Source: Fimenecus sp045613585
GTDB lineage: Bacteria > Bacillota > Clostridia > Oscillospirales > Acutalibacteraceae
DNA: 18,271 nucleotides
Assembly: GCA_045613585.1 (NCBI GenBank)
Contig: JAZLBG010000042.1
Location: forward strand, 1-18,271
Direction of reading: 5' to 3'
Under the pieces are notes generated by a model. That model had not been told where the DNA came from. It made no database searches and saw only the letters and a program-made list of their open reading frames with translations. Within the stretch, counting starts at the first letter, position 1. The number at the start of each line of letters is the position of its first letter. The position numbers were made by a program, and so were the translations under genes. Shown here piece after piece: positions 6,275-14,129 of the stretch.

Positions 6275-7696
6275 ATGAGAAAATTTGACACAAAAGTACA
6301 ATATCTTAAATACAAAGTATTGCGTGAAGTTGCTCGTCATAGCTGGAGTGATACTCTTATTGAAAATCTTTGGGAAATTCCAAAGAGTATTTCACCCGGC
6401 AAAGAGCCTACAATGAGATGTTGTGTTTATAAAGAAAGAGCAATTCTTGCACAAAGAGTAAGAATGGCAATGGGTGGTGACAAATCAAACCCAAATATAA
6501 TTGAGGTTATTGATATTGCTTGTGACGAATGTCCTGCTGCAGGTTATGAGGTTACAGACTCTTGCCGTGGTTGTCTTGCTCACAGGTGCGAAGATGTTTG
6601 TAAAAAAGGCGCAATTTCTTTTGACCATAATCACGTGGCACATATTGATAAATCAAAATGTGTTGAATGTGGTGCATGTGCAAAGGTGTGTCCATTCTTT
6701 GCAATTGTTAATCGTAAACGTCCTTGCCAGAGTGCTTGTAAAGTTAAGGCAATTTCAATTAATGATGATAATGCGGCAGCAATTGATAATAACAAGTGTA
6801 TTCAGTGTGGCGCTTGTGTTTATCAGTGTCCATTTGGTGCGATTACAGAAAAGTCATATATTCTTAATGCTATTGACCTTATTAAACAGAGTGAAAATAA
6901 TAAAAACTATAAGGTTTATGCAGTTGTGGCACCATCAATTTCAAGCCAGTTTACATATGCAAAATTAGGACAAGTTATTAAAGGTCTTAAAGAATTAGGC
7001 TTCTATACAGTTGTTGAAGCAGCTTTAGGTGCTGATATGGTTGCAATGTCAGAAGCAAAGGAACTCAGCGAAAAAGAATTCCTTACAAGCTCGTGCTGTC
7101 CTGCATTTGTGCAGTATATTAAATCATCATTCCCAGCATTAGTGCCATATGTTTCACATAATCTTTCACCTATGGCAATGCTTGGTAAATACATTAAAGA
7201 AACAAGCGAAAATGCAAAGGTTGTATTTATTGGACCTTGTATTGCAAAAAAATCAGAAGCTCAACTCGATTCAGTTAAACCTCATGTTGATTGTGTACTT
7301 ACATTTGAAGAGCTTCAGGCACTTTTTGATAGTAAAGATATTGATATTACAACTTTAGATGAAGATATTCTTGATAATGCATCTTATTTCGGACGAATTT
7401 TTGCTCGTACAGGTGGACTTTCAGATGCAGTCTCACAAGCTCTTAAAGAGCAGAATATTGAATTCAACTTAAAACCTGCAATATGTGATGGTATTGAGGC
7501 TTGTAAAATTGCTCTTCTCAAAAAGAATAAAAATGTGCTTGATGCAAACTTCATTGAAGGTATGGCATGTACAGGCGGTTGTATCGGCGGTGCAGGATGT
7601 CTTACTCATGGCGAAAAGAACAAAGCACAAGTTGACGAATACGGCAGAGAAGCCCTTGAAAAAACAATTTCAGACGCTATTTCAGTATTGAAATAA
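6275..7696 (+). CDS. hydA2: [FeFe] hydrogenase, group B-like, multi-cluster (HydA2 type)
   Basis: 473 residues. The N-terminal half is cysteine-rich. It has CC at 49-50, CDEC (83-86), then C97, C100, C105 and C109, followed by ferredoxin-type motifs at C129/C132/C135/C139 and C175/C178/C181/C185, with an extra C151/C155 pair between them. The H-cluster domain (about 210-473) has L1 TSSCCPAF (C274, C275), L2 GPCIAKKSE (C322) and L3 EGMACTGGCIGG (C432, C436). All four cluster ligands and the proton-relay Cys are kept, and M430 matches catalytic enzymes; only the L2 Met is replaced by Gly. This fits the group B, non-bifurcating monomeric hydrogenases, such as the HydA2 described beside HydS in Ruminococcus albus. 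Probably ferredoxin-dependent H2 production or uptake in the cytoplasm. It starts 12 nt after the phosphatase with AAGGAG, and is the last gene before the terminator. Its maturases (HydE, F, G) are not in this window. Confidence 0.87.
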   Translation: MRKFDTKVQYLKYKVLREVARHSWSDTLIENLWEIPKSISPGKEPTMRCCVYKERAILAQRVRMAMGGDKSNPNIIEVIDIACDECPAAGYEVTDSCRGCLAHRCEDVCKKGAISFDHNHVAHIDKSKCVECGACAKVCPFFAIVNRKRPCQSACKVKAISINDDNAAAIDNNKCIQCGACVYQCPFGAITEKSYILNAIDLIKQSENNKNYKVYAVVAPSISSQFTYAKLGQVIKGLKELGFYTVVEAALGADMVAMSEAKELSEKEFLTSSCCPAFVQYIKSSFPALVPYVSHNLSPMAMLGKYIKETSENAKVVFIGPCIAKKSEAQLDSVKPHVDCVLTFEELQALFDSKDIDITTLDEDILDNASYFGRIFARTGGLSDAVSQALKEQNIEFNLKPAICDGIEACKIALLKKNKNVLDANFIEGMACTGGCIGGAGCLTHGEKNKAQVDEYGREALEKTISDAISVLK

Positions 7697-7700
7697 TTAA

Positions 7701-7726
7701 AAAAGCACCTTACCCAAGGTGCTTTT
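7701..7726 (+). terminator. Rho-independent terminator of the hydrogenase operon
   Basis: A perfect hairpin with 11-bp arms (AAAAGCACCTT / AAGGTGCTTTT) and an ACCC loop, ending in a run of five T, begins 4 nt after the hydA2 stop. The A-tract on the other side could let it work on both strands. Confidence 0.92.
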
Positions 7727-7728
7727 TG

Positions 7729-7757
7729 TTGTTTATTATAAAATTATGTGTTATCAT
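7729..7757 (+). promoter_or_regulatory. Possible promoter for the oxidoreductase pair
   Basis: TTGTTT (7729-7734), a 17-nt spacer and TATCAT (7752-7757) with TGT in front (extended -10). The start would fall near 7764, almost on the ribosome site, giving a very short leader. Weak match; terminator read-through is the alternative. Confidence 0.3.
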
Positions 7758-7775
7758 ATAAAAAGAGGTGAGCAT

Positions 7776-8756
7776 ATGCTAAATAAATTTAATTGGGCGA
7801 TTTTAGGTTGTGGCAATATTGCAAACGATTTTGCCCGCGATACCATCAGAATGGGTGGCGAAATCTATTCAGTGGCCAACCGTACTTATGAAAAAGCAGT
7901 TGATTTTGCAAATAAATATAATATCGAAAAAGTTTATGAAAATATTGACGATTTATTTACTGACAAAAAAGTAGATATAGTGTATATTGCAACACCACAC
8001 AATAAGCATATTGAGTACATTCTCAAAGCGTTAAATAACAATAAGCATGTGCTTTGCGAAAAGGCAATTACTCTTAATAGTGATGAGCTTGAGAAAGCAG
8101 TTGCCCTTGCAAATGAGAAAAATTTAATTCTTGCTGAGGCTATGACAATCTATAATATGCCACTATATACTGAACTTGAAAAAATTATAAATTCAGGGGA
8201 CTTAGGCGAATTTCGTCTTGCCCAAGTGAATTTTGGCAGTTTCAAAGAATACGATATGACAAATCGTTTCTTTAATATGGAGCTAGCAGGTGGTGCACTT
8301 TTAGATATCGGCGTTTATGCACTTTCTCTTGTAAGAATGTTTATGAATACAAAAAATGCTCAAATAACTTCACAAGTCAAGTTTGCCGAAACAGGTGCAG
8401 ACGAGCAGTCAAGTATCATAATAGAAAATGAGAAAGAGCATATGGCAAGCGTAACACTCTCACTTCACGCAAAACAACCAAAACGCGCTACAATTTGCTA
8501 TGATAATGGTTATATCGAGATTTTCGAATACCCAAGAGCCGACAAAGCAGTAATCACATATACAAGTGATAACCATACACAAGAAATCACAGCAGGCAAG
8601 TTAGAAAACGCCCTTTGCTATGAATTAGAAAATATGGAAAATGCAGTTGAATCAGGCAACAATACAATGCGACTTGATTACACAATTGATGTAATGAATG
8701 TTATGACAAAACTGCGAAATGATTGGAATATGAAATACCCAGAAGAAATGGAGTAA
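7776..8756 (+). CDS. Gfo/Idh/MocA-family NAD(P)-dependent oxidoreductase
   Basis: 326 residues from the chosen start. The N-terminal Rossmann domain has GCGNIA (11-16), the TPHNKH block (73-78) and the family EK pair in CEKA (E95, K96), where the Lys acts in hydride transfer. The C-terminal half has GGALLDIGVYALS (172-184), where D177 and Y181 occupy the usual active-site helix. The pattern resembles the dihydrodiol/xylose dehydrogenase branch, so a sugar or cyclic alcohol is a likely substrate, but which one cannot be told. The ATG at 7776 was chosen because AGAGGTG sits 6 nt upstream. A longer reading from 7719 would begin inside the terminator stem. The gene stops 2 nt before the next start, so the two form an operon. 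Confidence 0.85.
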   Translation: MLNKFNWAILGCGNIANDFARDTIRMGGEIYSVANRTYEKAVDFANKYNIEKVYENIDDLFTDKKVDIVYIATPHNKHIEYILKALNNNKHVLCEKAITLNSDELEKAVALANEKNLILAEAMTIYNMPLYTELEKIINSGDLGEFRLAQVNFGSFKEYDMTNRFFNMELAGGALLDIGVYALSLVRMFMNTKNAQITSQVKFAETGADEQSSIIIENEKEHMASVTLSLHAKQPKRATICYDNGYIEIFEYPRADKAVITYTSDNHTQEITAGKLENALCYELENMENAVESGNNTMRLDYTIDVMNVMTKLRNDWNMKYPEEME

Positions 8757-8758
8757 TT

Positions 8759-10108
8759 ATGAAAATCTTAATCTTAAATGGTAGCCCAAAAGGCAAATAC
8801 AGTATAACCTTACAAACAATAAAATTTCTTGAGCTTAAAAACCCTGACCACCAGTTTGAAGTGCTTAATGTTGGTCAGCAAATCAAGAAATTTGAAAAGG
8901 ATTTTAATAGTGCAAAAGAAGCGTTAGAAAATGCCGATTTGCTTATTTTCTCATATCCGGTTTACACTTTTATTGCACCTTGCCAGTTACATAGATTTAT
9001 TGAACTTATGAAAGAACATAATGTAAATGTAAAGGGCAAATTCGCAACACAACTTTCAACATCAAAGCATTTCTACGACATTACCGCACATAAGTATATT
9101 GAAGATAATTGCTACGATTTAGGACTTAAATACATTCGTGGACTTTCAGCCGATATGGATGACTTGCTTACCGAAAAAGGTCAGAAAGAAGCACTTGATT
9201 TCTTTAACTACACTTGTTGGAGCGTAGAAAACGACTATTACGAAGCATTTCCTGAAAAAATGCCACAACCCAATAATATTCCTGCAACTGTGCCTGAATG
9301 TACAGAAGAAAAAACAGGGGATGTGGTAATCGTAACTGATTGCGAAGAAAACGACACTCAACTTTCAAATATGATTAATCGTTTCCGTGCAGTTTTGCCA
9401 CTTAAAACAAGAGTTGTGAATATTCGCGAATATGCATTTAGTGGCGGATGTTTAGGTTGCTTTAATTGTGCAGTTTCAGGTAAATGTATCTATAAAGATG
9501 GGTTTGACGATTATCTTCGCAATAATATTCAGACTGCACAAGCTATTGTTTATGCCTTTACAATCAAAGACCACTCAATGGGTGCACGCTTTAAGATGTA
9601 TGATGACCGTCAATTCTGTAATGGTCACCGTACAGTTACAATGGGAATGCCATTCGGCTACCTTGTAAGTGGTAGTTATAGCAAAGAAATGAATTTGCAG
9701 ACAATTATTGAGGGCAGAGCACAGGTTGGTGGCAATTTCCTTGCAGGCGTTGCAACTGACGAAATAAACACAGATGGTGAAATCGATAAAATGGCAGAAA
9801 AGTTAGTTTTCGCCCTTAATAACAAATATGTACCACCACAGAATTTCTATGGCATTGGTGGAATGAAGATTTTCAGAGATTTAATCTGGCAGATGCAGGG
9901 TATGATGCGTGCCGACCATAAATTCTATAAAGAGCATAATCAATATGACTTCCCACAAAAGAAAAAGGGTAGAATGTTACTTATGTATCTTGTAGGTGCT
10001 ATGCTTGCAAATGATAAAATCAAATCAAAAATGGGCAATAAAATGAATGAAGGTATGCTAATGCCATACACCAAACTTTTTGAAAAGTTAGAAAAAGAGA
10101 ATAAATAA
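8759..10108 (+). CDS. Double flavodoxin-fold protein with iron-sulfur flavoprotein-type cysteine motif
   Basis: 449 residues from the ATG at 8759, chosen for the GGAG 5 nt upstream and the MKILILNGSPKGKYS opening. Two flavodoxin-like domains appear fused. Domain 1 (1-~165) has the NGSPKG phosphate-binding loop (7-12) and FSYPVY (64-69). Domain 2 (~187-350) begins GDVVIVTDCEEND and carries C231-x2-C234-x2-C237-x5-C243, the compact spacing used for a 4Fe-4S cluster in iron-sulfur flavoproteins (Isf). Domain 2 lacks a clear GSP-type loop and may have lost or altered FMN binding. The tail (350-449) is basic and amphipathic, with an MLLMYLVGAMLA stretch that is too short for a sure membrane span. 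Likely an NAD(P)H- or ferredoxin-linked electron-transfer flavoprotein; the substrate is unknown. Translationally linked to the preceding oxidoreductase, 2 nt away. Confidence 0.8.
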   Translation: MKILILNGSPKGKYSITLQTIKFLELKNPDHQFEVLNVGQQIKKFEKDFNSAKEALENADLLIFSYPVYTFIAPCQLHRFIELMKEHNVNVKGKFATQLSTSKHFYDITAHKYIEDNCYDLGLKYIRGLSADMDDLLTEKGQKEALDFFNYTCWSVENDYYEAFPEKMPQPNNIPATVPECTEEKTGDVVIVTDCEENDTQLSNMINRFRAVLPLKTRVVNIREYAFSGGCLGCFNCAVSGKCIYKDGFDDYLRNNIQTAQAIVYAFTIKDHSMGARFKMYDDRQFCNGHRTVTMGMPFGYLVSGSYSKEMNLQTIIEGRAQVGGNFLAGVATDEINTDGEIDKMAEKLVFALNNKYVPPQNFYGIGGMKIFRDLIWQMQGMMRADHKFYKEHNQYDFPQKKKGRMLLMYLVGAMLANDKIKSKMGNKMNEGMLMPYTKLFEKLEKENK

Positions 10109-10113
10109 TAAAA

Positions 10114-10138
10114 ATGGCGGGAGTTAAACTCTCGCCAT
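10114..10138. terminator. Bidirectional terminator between convergent genes
   Basis: Arms ATGGCGGGAG / CTCTCGCCAT (10 bp with one G-T pair) and loop TTAAA. On the minus strand it is followed by TTTTTATTATTT, a good tail for the acyltransferase-like gene. On the plus strand the tail (TAGTTTTG) is weaker but could end the flavoprotein transcript. Confidence 0.85.
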
Positions 10139-10149
10139 TAGTTTTGCTC

Positions 10150-11022
10150 TTATAAAATTTTTACCCCAAGTCCATCACCGAGTGTGCCACCATTTAAGAT
10201 ATATTCAACGCCTTTTTGTTGCATAATAGTATTCTGTGGCAACTTTTCTGTGCATCCGTAACTGCCTGTTTTCTTTTTGTTTTTAAGCATTTCTTTATTT
10301 TTGTATCTTACGCTAAAAAGCCAACGGTAAGCAGATGCAGGGTCTTCACGACTGCTAATAACATCCCAAAGAAGTGGGAATTTCAAAATGTTGCTACCCT
10401 CAGGCATAAACTCCTTATTAGCAGGGTAGAGTAGCCAACTATGACACATAAACTTGTTGTCAGGGTATTCAGGAAAATACTTTTTAGAAAACTCCTGTGC
10501 CATAATAAATGACTTTTCACAAGCCTCAAAATCTAATTTTTCTCCACGACAAATATGAACATTCCAGATTTTGTCGCCAAACTTGATTTCAACGCCATCT
10601 TTTTTATATGAATTTGGCATATAGTAAAACATTTTCTGGTATTGAAGTCTGCCAATTTTAAAAATGTTTAAATTCATATGGTGCATAATCCAGTTAAGCT
10701 CATTAAGACCTGTGCTGTGCAGATTGTCACGACAATCGTTGACCCATATTTTAATGTCATTCATAGTGTCAAAAAAGATTTCGTCGCTAATATCTTTTTT
10801 CGCGTATCTGTCTTTAACCTCAGGCAAAAAAACATAAACAAGGCAAAGTTTTGTAAAATCATCTTTTTTAAGGTGGATTTCCCAACGATTTTTATAGCAA
10901 GATTTAAGATAACGAGTAATCTTTTTCTCGTTGTTCTTTATGTAATCTTCAACCTTTTTCTGCAAATCTTCATCAGGATATATTTTCAAAAACAAATCCT
11001 TTGAACGAATATAATCAATCAT
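10150..11022 (-). CDS. Acyltransferase-like protein (GNAT-like, NAT_N/GNAT_C type)
   Basis: 290 residues, no signal peptide or membrane segment. The second half shows a recognisable block: GRLQYQKMF (124-132), an HI-RGEKLDFEACEKSF stretch (156-172), and MCHSWLLYP (192-200). This pattern is typical of a Firmicutes family annotated as acyltransferase domain-containing protein, with an N-terminal helical domain and a GNAT-like C-terminal domain. The final LGDGLGVKIL may belong to the C-terminal strand. The substrate is not known for the family, and the neighbours give no hint. The gene is monocistronic, with its own promoter, a GGGAG ribosome site (11030-11034) and a terminator. Family call by pattern memory, so moderate confidence; the biochemical role should be read as unknown. 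Confidence 0.65.
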   Translation of the reverse strand: MIDYIRSKDLFLKIYPDEDLQKKVEDYIKNNEKKITRYLKSCYKNRWEIHLKKDDFTKLCLVYVFLPEVKDRYAKKDISDEIFFDTMNDIKIWVNDCRDNLHSTGLNELNWIMHHMNLNIFKIGRLQYQKMFYYMPNSYKKDGVEIKFGDKIWNVHICRGEKLDFEACEKSFIMAQEFSKKYFPEYPDNKFMCHSWLLYPANKEFMPEGSNILKFPLLWDVISSREDPASAYRWLFSVRYKNKEMLKNKKKTGSYGCTEKLPQNTIMQQKGVEYILNGGTLGDGLGVKIL

Positions 11023-11051
11023 AATTTTCTCCCAATTTTTAAGTTGAATTT

Positions 11052-11079
11052 ATTTTATCACAAAATCTATAAAATGCAA
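11052..11079 (-). promoter_or_regulatory. Promoter of the acyltransferase-like gene
   Basis: Minus strand: -35 TTGCAT (11079-11074), a 16-nt spacer, -10 TAAAAT (11057-11052) with TGA in front (extended -10). Predicted start near 11045, leader about 23 nt. It lies back to back with the GH51 promoter, 37 bp apart. Confidence 0.5.
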
Positions 11080-11116
11080 ATAAGTTTACATAACAATCCC
11101 ATTTTTGCTTATTTCG

Positions 11117-11145
11117 TTGACACAAAAAAACAAATGTAATATAAT
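11117..11145 (+). promoter_or_regulatory. Perfect-consensus sigma-A promoter of the GH51 gene
   Basis: TTGACA (11117-11122), exactly 17 nt, TATAAT (11140-11145): a full match to the vegetative consensus. Predicted start near 11152, leader about 25 nt with AGGGGAA before the ATG at 11177. No clear catabolite (cre) operator was seen around it. Confidence 0.85.
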
Positions 11146-11176
11146 TTATTTATCTAAATTTCAAGGGGAAAAGTTT

Positions 11177-13936
11177 ATGAAAAAGAAAATCCTTAATTAT
11201 TCAAAAATGCTTATAGCAATAGTGCTTGTGCTTACAATGTTAGCGTCTTGCACACCAAAAACACCTGATAATTCAGGTGGCAACTCAAATGAAATTGTAG
11301 TTGACAACACAAATGCAAATGTAGTTTCTGCTTATAATAAACAAGGTGCATATGCTCTTAATATTGATGCAGGTGACGAAATTCACGACATAAGTGATTT
11401 GCTTTTTGGTGTATTTTTTGAAGACATCAACTTTGCAGCAGATGGAGGTCTTTATGCCGAAATGGTAGCAAACCGCTCATTTGAATTTACTGCTATTGCA
11501 CAAGATGATGAGCTTTATCGTTGGAATAGCGTGAATGGTGCAACAATCTCAGTTGAAAGTGATAAAAATCACTCTCTTAACGAAAATAACCCTAATTATC
11601 TTGTAATCAAGGGTAATGCTGATGGTAAATCAGGTATTGAAAATCGCGGTTTTCTTGATGGTATGAGCATTGTTGAAGGCAAAGACTATAAAGTATCTTT
11701 CTATGCAAAATCCCTTGAAAACTATAATGGTGAAATTACAGTAAATCTTGCAGTAGATGGCAAAGCTATTGCAACTACAACCTTTAACGGAGTAAATAGT
11801 GACTGGAATAAATTTACTGCAACTCTTACAGCAACACAGACTGCAAACAAGGGTGTAACAGTGCAGGTGCTTGTAGACAATAGCACAGTTTATTTTGATA
11901 TGATTTCACTTTTTCCTGTAGATACATATAAAAACCGTGAAAATGGACTTCGTGCAGATATGTGCAAGCTTTTAGAAGATTTACAACCTAAATTTCTTCG
12001 TTTCCCAGGTGGTTGTGTAATTGAGGGTTATGACATTAACTCTGCATATAACTGGAAAGACTCAATTGGTGTAGGCAGTGATGGACTTCCACTGTATTTC
12101 AATGGTCAATATGGTGATGTTGCAACAAGAAGTCAGGGTGTAAGTCTTTGGACAAACCTCCAGATGACTGATGACCTTTTCCCAAGCTTTTTCTCTTATG
12201 GACTTGGTTTTTATGAATACTTCCAGCTTGCTGAAGATATAGGTGCAGTTGGTGTGCCAGTACTTAACTGTGGTCTTTATTGTCAGGCTCGTGGCAAAGG
12301 TCCTGTTGATATGGCAAGTGACGAGTTTAAACAGTATGTTCAAGATATGCTTGATTTAGTTGAATTCTGTCGTGGTGGCGTAAATACAACTTGGGGTAAA
12401 GTTCGTGCATCATTAGGTCATCCTGAACCATTTGAATTAAAATACATCTGTATCGGTAACGAAAACTGGGGTCAGGATTACTTTGTAAGATATTCTGCAT
12501 TCCTTGAAGCGTTTAATAAGGCAAAAGCAGAAAATCCAACGCTTTATGAAGGTCTTGAACTTATTTATTCATCTGGTGTTGATGATGGTACAAGTGGTGC
12601 CGATTACCTTGCATCTTATGAGTATGCAAAAAATGAAATTAACAAAATGAACTCAACAAATGCTCTTGATTTTGCAGGTGCAACGGACCATCATTATTAT
12701 AACGATCCACAATGGTTCTATGAAAACGCAGATTATTATGATGAAAAGAATTACTCAAGAGATGTTGTAACTATGACCGACACAAAATATGGCGGTGCAA
12801 TAAATGTATTCCTTGGTGAATATGCATCTTGGAGCAACACGCTTAATTCTGCATTAAGTGAAGCCGCATATATGACAGGTCTTGAGCGTAATGGCGATAT
12901 TGTTACAATGGCTGCTTATGCACCACTTTTCAGTAGCACAACTGCTCGTCATTGGTCACCTAATTTGATTTGGTTTAACAATAGTGGCTCAATGGGGTCA
13001 ATTAACTATCATGTGCAGAAATTGTTCTCATTAAATCAAGGCTCTGCAGTGCTTAACCATACATTTGATGGTGCAAAGAAAGAACAAGAAAGTCTTAAAG
13101 GTGCAGTTGGTGTAGGCACTTGGTACACATCTGCAAAGTTTGATAATGTAGTTGTAAAAGACCTTGCAACAGGTGAAATTCTTGCAGAAGATACATTTAA
13201 ACTCACATCAAAATCAAATTGGGATTTCGCAACTGATGGTAATTGGAAAATCAAGAAAGGTGCACTTACTAATACAACAACTGAAATGGCATATTCAAAC
13301 ACAGGTAGCGTAGCATATTTCGGTGATGCATCTTGGGAAAACTATAGTTTCACAGTTGAAGCTACAAAACTTGAGGGTGAAGAAGGATTTATTATTCCAT
13401 TCGCAGTTAAAAATGCACAGAACAACTATTTCTGGAATATTGGCGGTTGGGGTAATACAATTTCAGCACTTCAAATGATTGAAAATGATGCGAAAACTGA
13501 TAAGATTATCGGCACAGTTAAAGATTGTGTAATTGAAACAGGCAAAACATATAAAATTACTGTTGAAGTTTCAGGTCACAATGTAAAGGGCTATATTGAT
13601 GGTGAACTTTATTTTGATTACAACTGTGGCTCTGAAGCAGAAGCAAATGCTTATACAGTAGTAAGTAACGACGACAATGGTGATATTATTATCAAACTTG
13701 TAAATGTTACAGAAAAAGCAAGCACAGTAGCAGTTAAAATTGATAATGCATTTGTGCTTGATGAGGCAGTTATAAATCAGGTAGCAGGTGATTCGCTTAC
13801 AAACGATAATGTATTTGGTGCAGACGAAAATACACACATCACAATGAAAGAGTTTACTCTGAATGGATTCAGTGATGCATTTAATTACACAATGCCTGCA
13901 TATTCAGTAACAAGTATCAGATTAAAAACAGCATAA
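11177..13936 (+). CDS. Secreted lipoprotein GH51 alpha-L-arabinofuranosidase with CBM-like and inserted jelly-roll domains
   Basis: 919 residues. A lysine-rich start, hydrophobic core and LASC lipobox (C25) mark a lipoprotein anchored outside the membrane. The order is: linker; LFGVFFEDINFAADGGLYAE (about 76-95), typical of GH51; a CBM4/9-like beta-sandwich (about 105-248); and the (beta/alpha)8 barrel (about 250-615), with acid/base E429 in CIGNENWG and nucleophile E548 in LGEYASW. Then comes a 180-residue concanavalin-like domain (about 640-820), inserted before the closing GH51 beta-sandwich. The enzyme should release arabinofuranose from arabinoxylan, arabinan or arabinogalactan at the cell surface. 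The start at 11177 follows AGGGGAA and gives the signal peptide; the longer frame from 11105 would begin inside the promoter. A single-gene unit. GH51 also contains endoglucanases, but the loops fit arabinofuranosidase. Confidence 0.9.
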   Translation: MKKKILNYSKMLIAIVLVLTMLASCTPKTPDNSGGNSNEIVVDNTNANVVSAYNKQGAYALNIDAGDEIHDISDLLFGVFFEDINFAADGGLYAEMVANRSFEFTAIAQDDELYRWNSVNGATISVESDKNHSLNENNPNYLVIKGNADGKSGIENRGFLDGMSIVEGKDYKVSFYAKSLENYNGEITVNLAVDGKAIATTTFNGVNSDWNKFTATLTATQTANKGVTVQVLVDNSTVYFDMISLFPVDTYKNRENGLRADMCKLLEDLQPKFLRFPGGCVIEGYDINSAYNWKDSIGVGSDGLPLYFNGQYGDVATRSQGVSLWTNLQMTDDLFPSFFSYGLGFYEYFQLAEDIGAVGVPVLNCGLYCQARGKGPVDMASDEFKQYVQDMLDLVEFCRGGVNTTWGKVRASLGHPEPFELKYICIGNENWGQDYFVRYSAFLEAFNKAKAENPTLYEGLELIYSSGVDDGTSGADYLASYEYAKNEINKMNSTNALDFAGATDHHYYNDPQWFYENADYYDEKNYSRDVVTMTDTKYGGAINVFLGEYASWSNTLNSALSEAAYMTGLERNGDIVTMAAYAPLFSSTTARHWSPNLIWFNNSGSMGSINYHVQKLFSLNQGSAVLNHTFDGAKKEQESLKGAVGVGTWYTSAKFDNVVVKDLATGEILAEDTFKLTSKSNWDFATDGNWKIKKGALTNTTTEMAYSNTGSVAYFGDASWENYSFTVEATKLEGEEGFIIPFAVKNAQNNYFWNIGGWGNTISALQMIENDAKTDKIIGTVKDCVIETGKTYKITVEVSGHNVKGYIDGELYFDYNCGSEAEANAYTVVSNDDNGDIIIKLVNVTEKASTVAVKIDNAFVLDEAVINQVAGDSLTNDNVFGADENTHITMKEFTLNGFSDAFNYTMPAYSVTSIRLKTA

Positions 13937-13946
13937 TAAATTTAAT

Positions 13947-13977
13947 GGGACGCCAATTTCGGCGCCCCGTTTTTTTT
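13947..13977 (+). terminator. Terminator of the GH51 gene
   Basis: GC-rich hairpin GGGACGCC / GGCGCCCC (8 pairs with one A-C mismatch), 6-nt loop, then a G and eight T. Starts 10 nt after the stop codon. Confidence 0.85.
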
Positions 13978-14041
13978 GTAAAATTTGTTTCGAATTATCT
14001 ATATTATTTTTCTTTCTTATTACTATATTATTTTTAGATAC

Positions 14042-14129
14042 GGAAATAGGGAGTGGTCGATTTGGAAATAAGGAGTGGTCGGGTTGGAAATAGGGAGTGG
14101 TCGATACGGAAATAAGGAGTGGTGCAAAT
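14042..14129. repeat. Tandem repeat, 4 copies of exactly 22 bp
   Basis: Copies begin at 14042, 14064, 14086 and 14108. The core is GGAAATARGGAGTGGTCG (the fourth diverges at its end), followed by 4 variable bases (ATTT, GGTT, ATAC...). Copies 1 and 3 have TAGGGAG; copies 2 and 4 have TAAGGAG. The five bases before copy 1 (GATAC) repeat before copy 4, hinting at a 44-bp or 66-bp higher-order history. No coding frame is evident. The stretch 13978-14041 before it is plain AT-rich sequence in which I see nothing. Confidence 0.9.

Noticed and set aside
7719..7775. Longer N-terminus for the Gfo/Idh/MocA protein
   Set aside because: The start lies in the terminator stem; the ATG at 7776 has a good ribosome site and begins the Rossmann fold.
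8723..8758. Flavoprotein start overlapping the preceding gene
   Set aside because: The ATG at 8759 with GGAG gives the standard flavodoxin opening; the extra 12 residues are unlike the family.
11105..11176. Longer N-terminus for the GH51 protein
   Set aside because: It would start inside the perfect promoter and hide the signal peptide; the ATG at 11177 has AGGGGAA upstream.
14042..14129. CRISPR array
   Set aside because: The repeats are contiguous with only 4-bp variable joints; no spacers of useful length and no cas genes.
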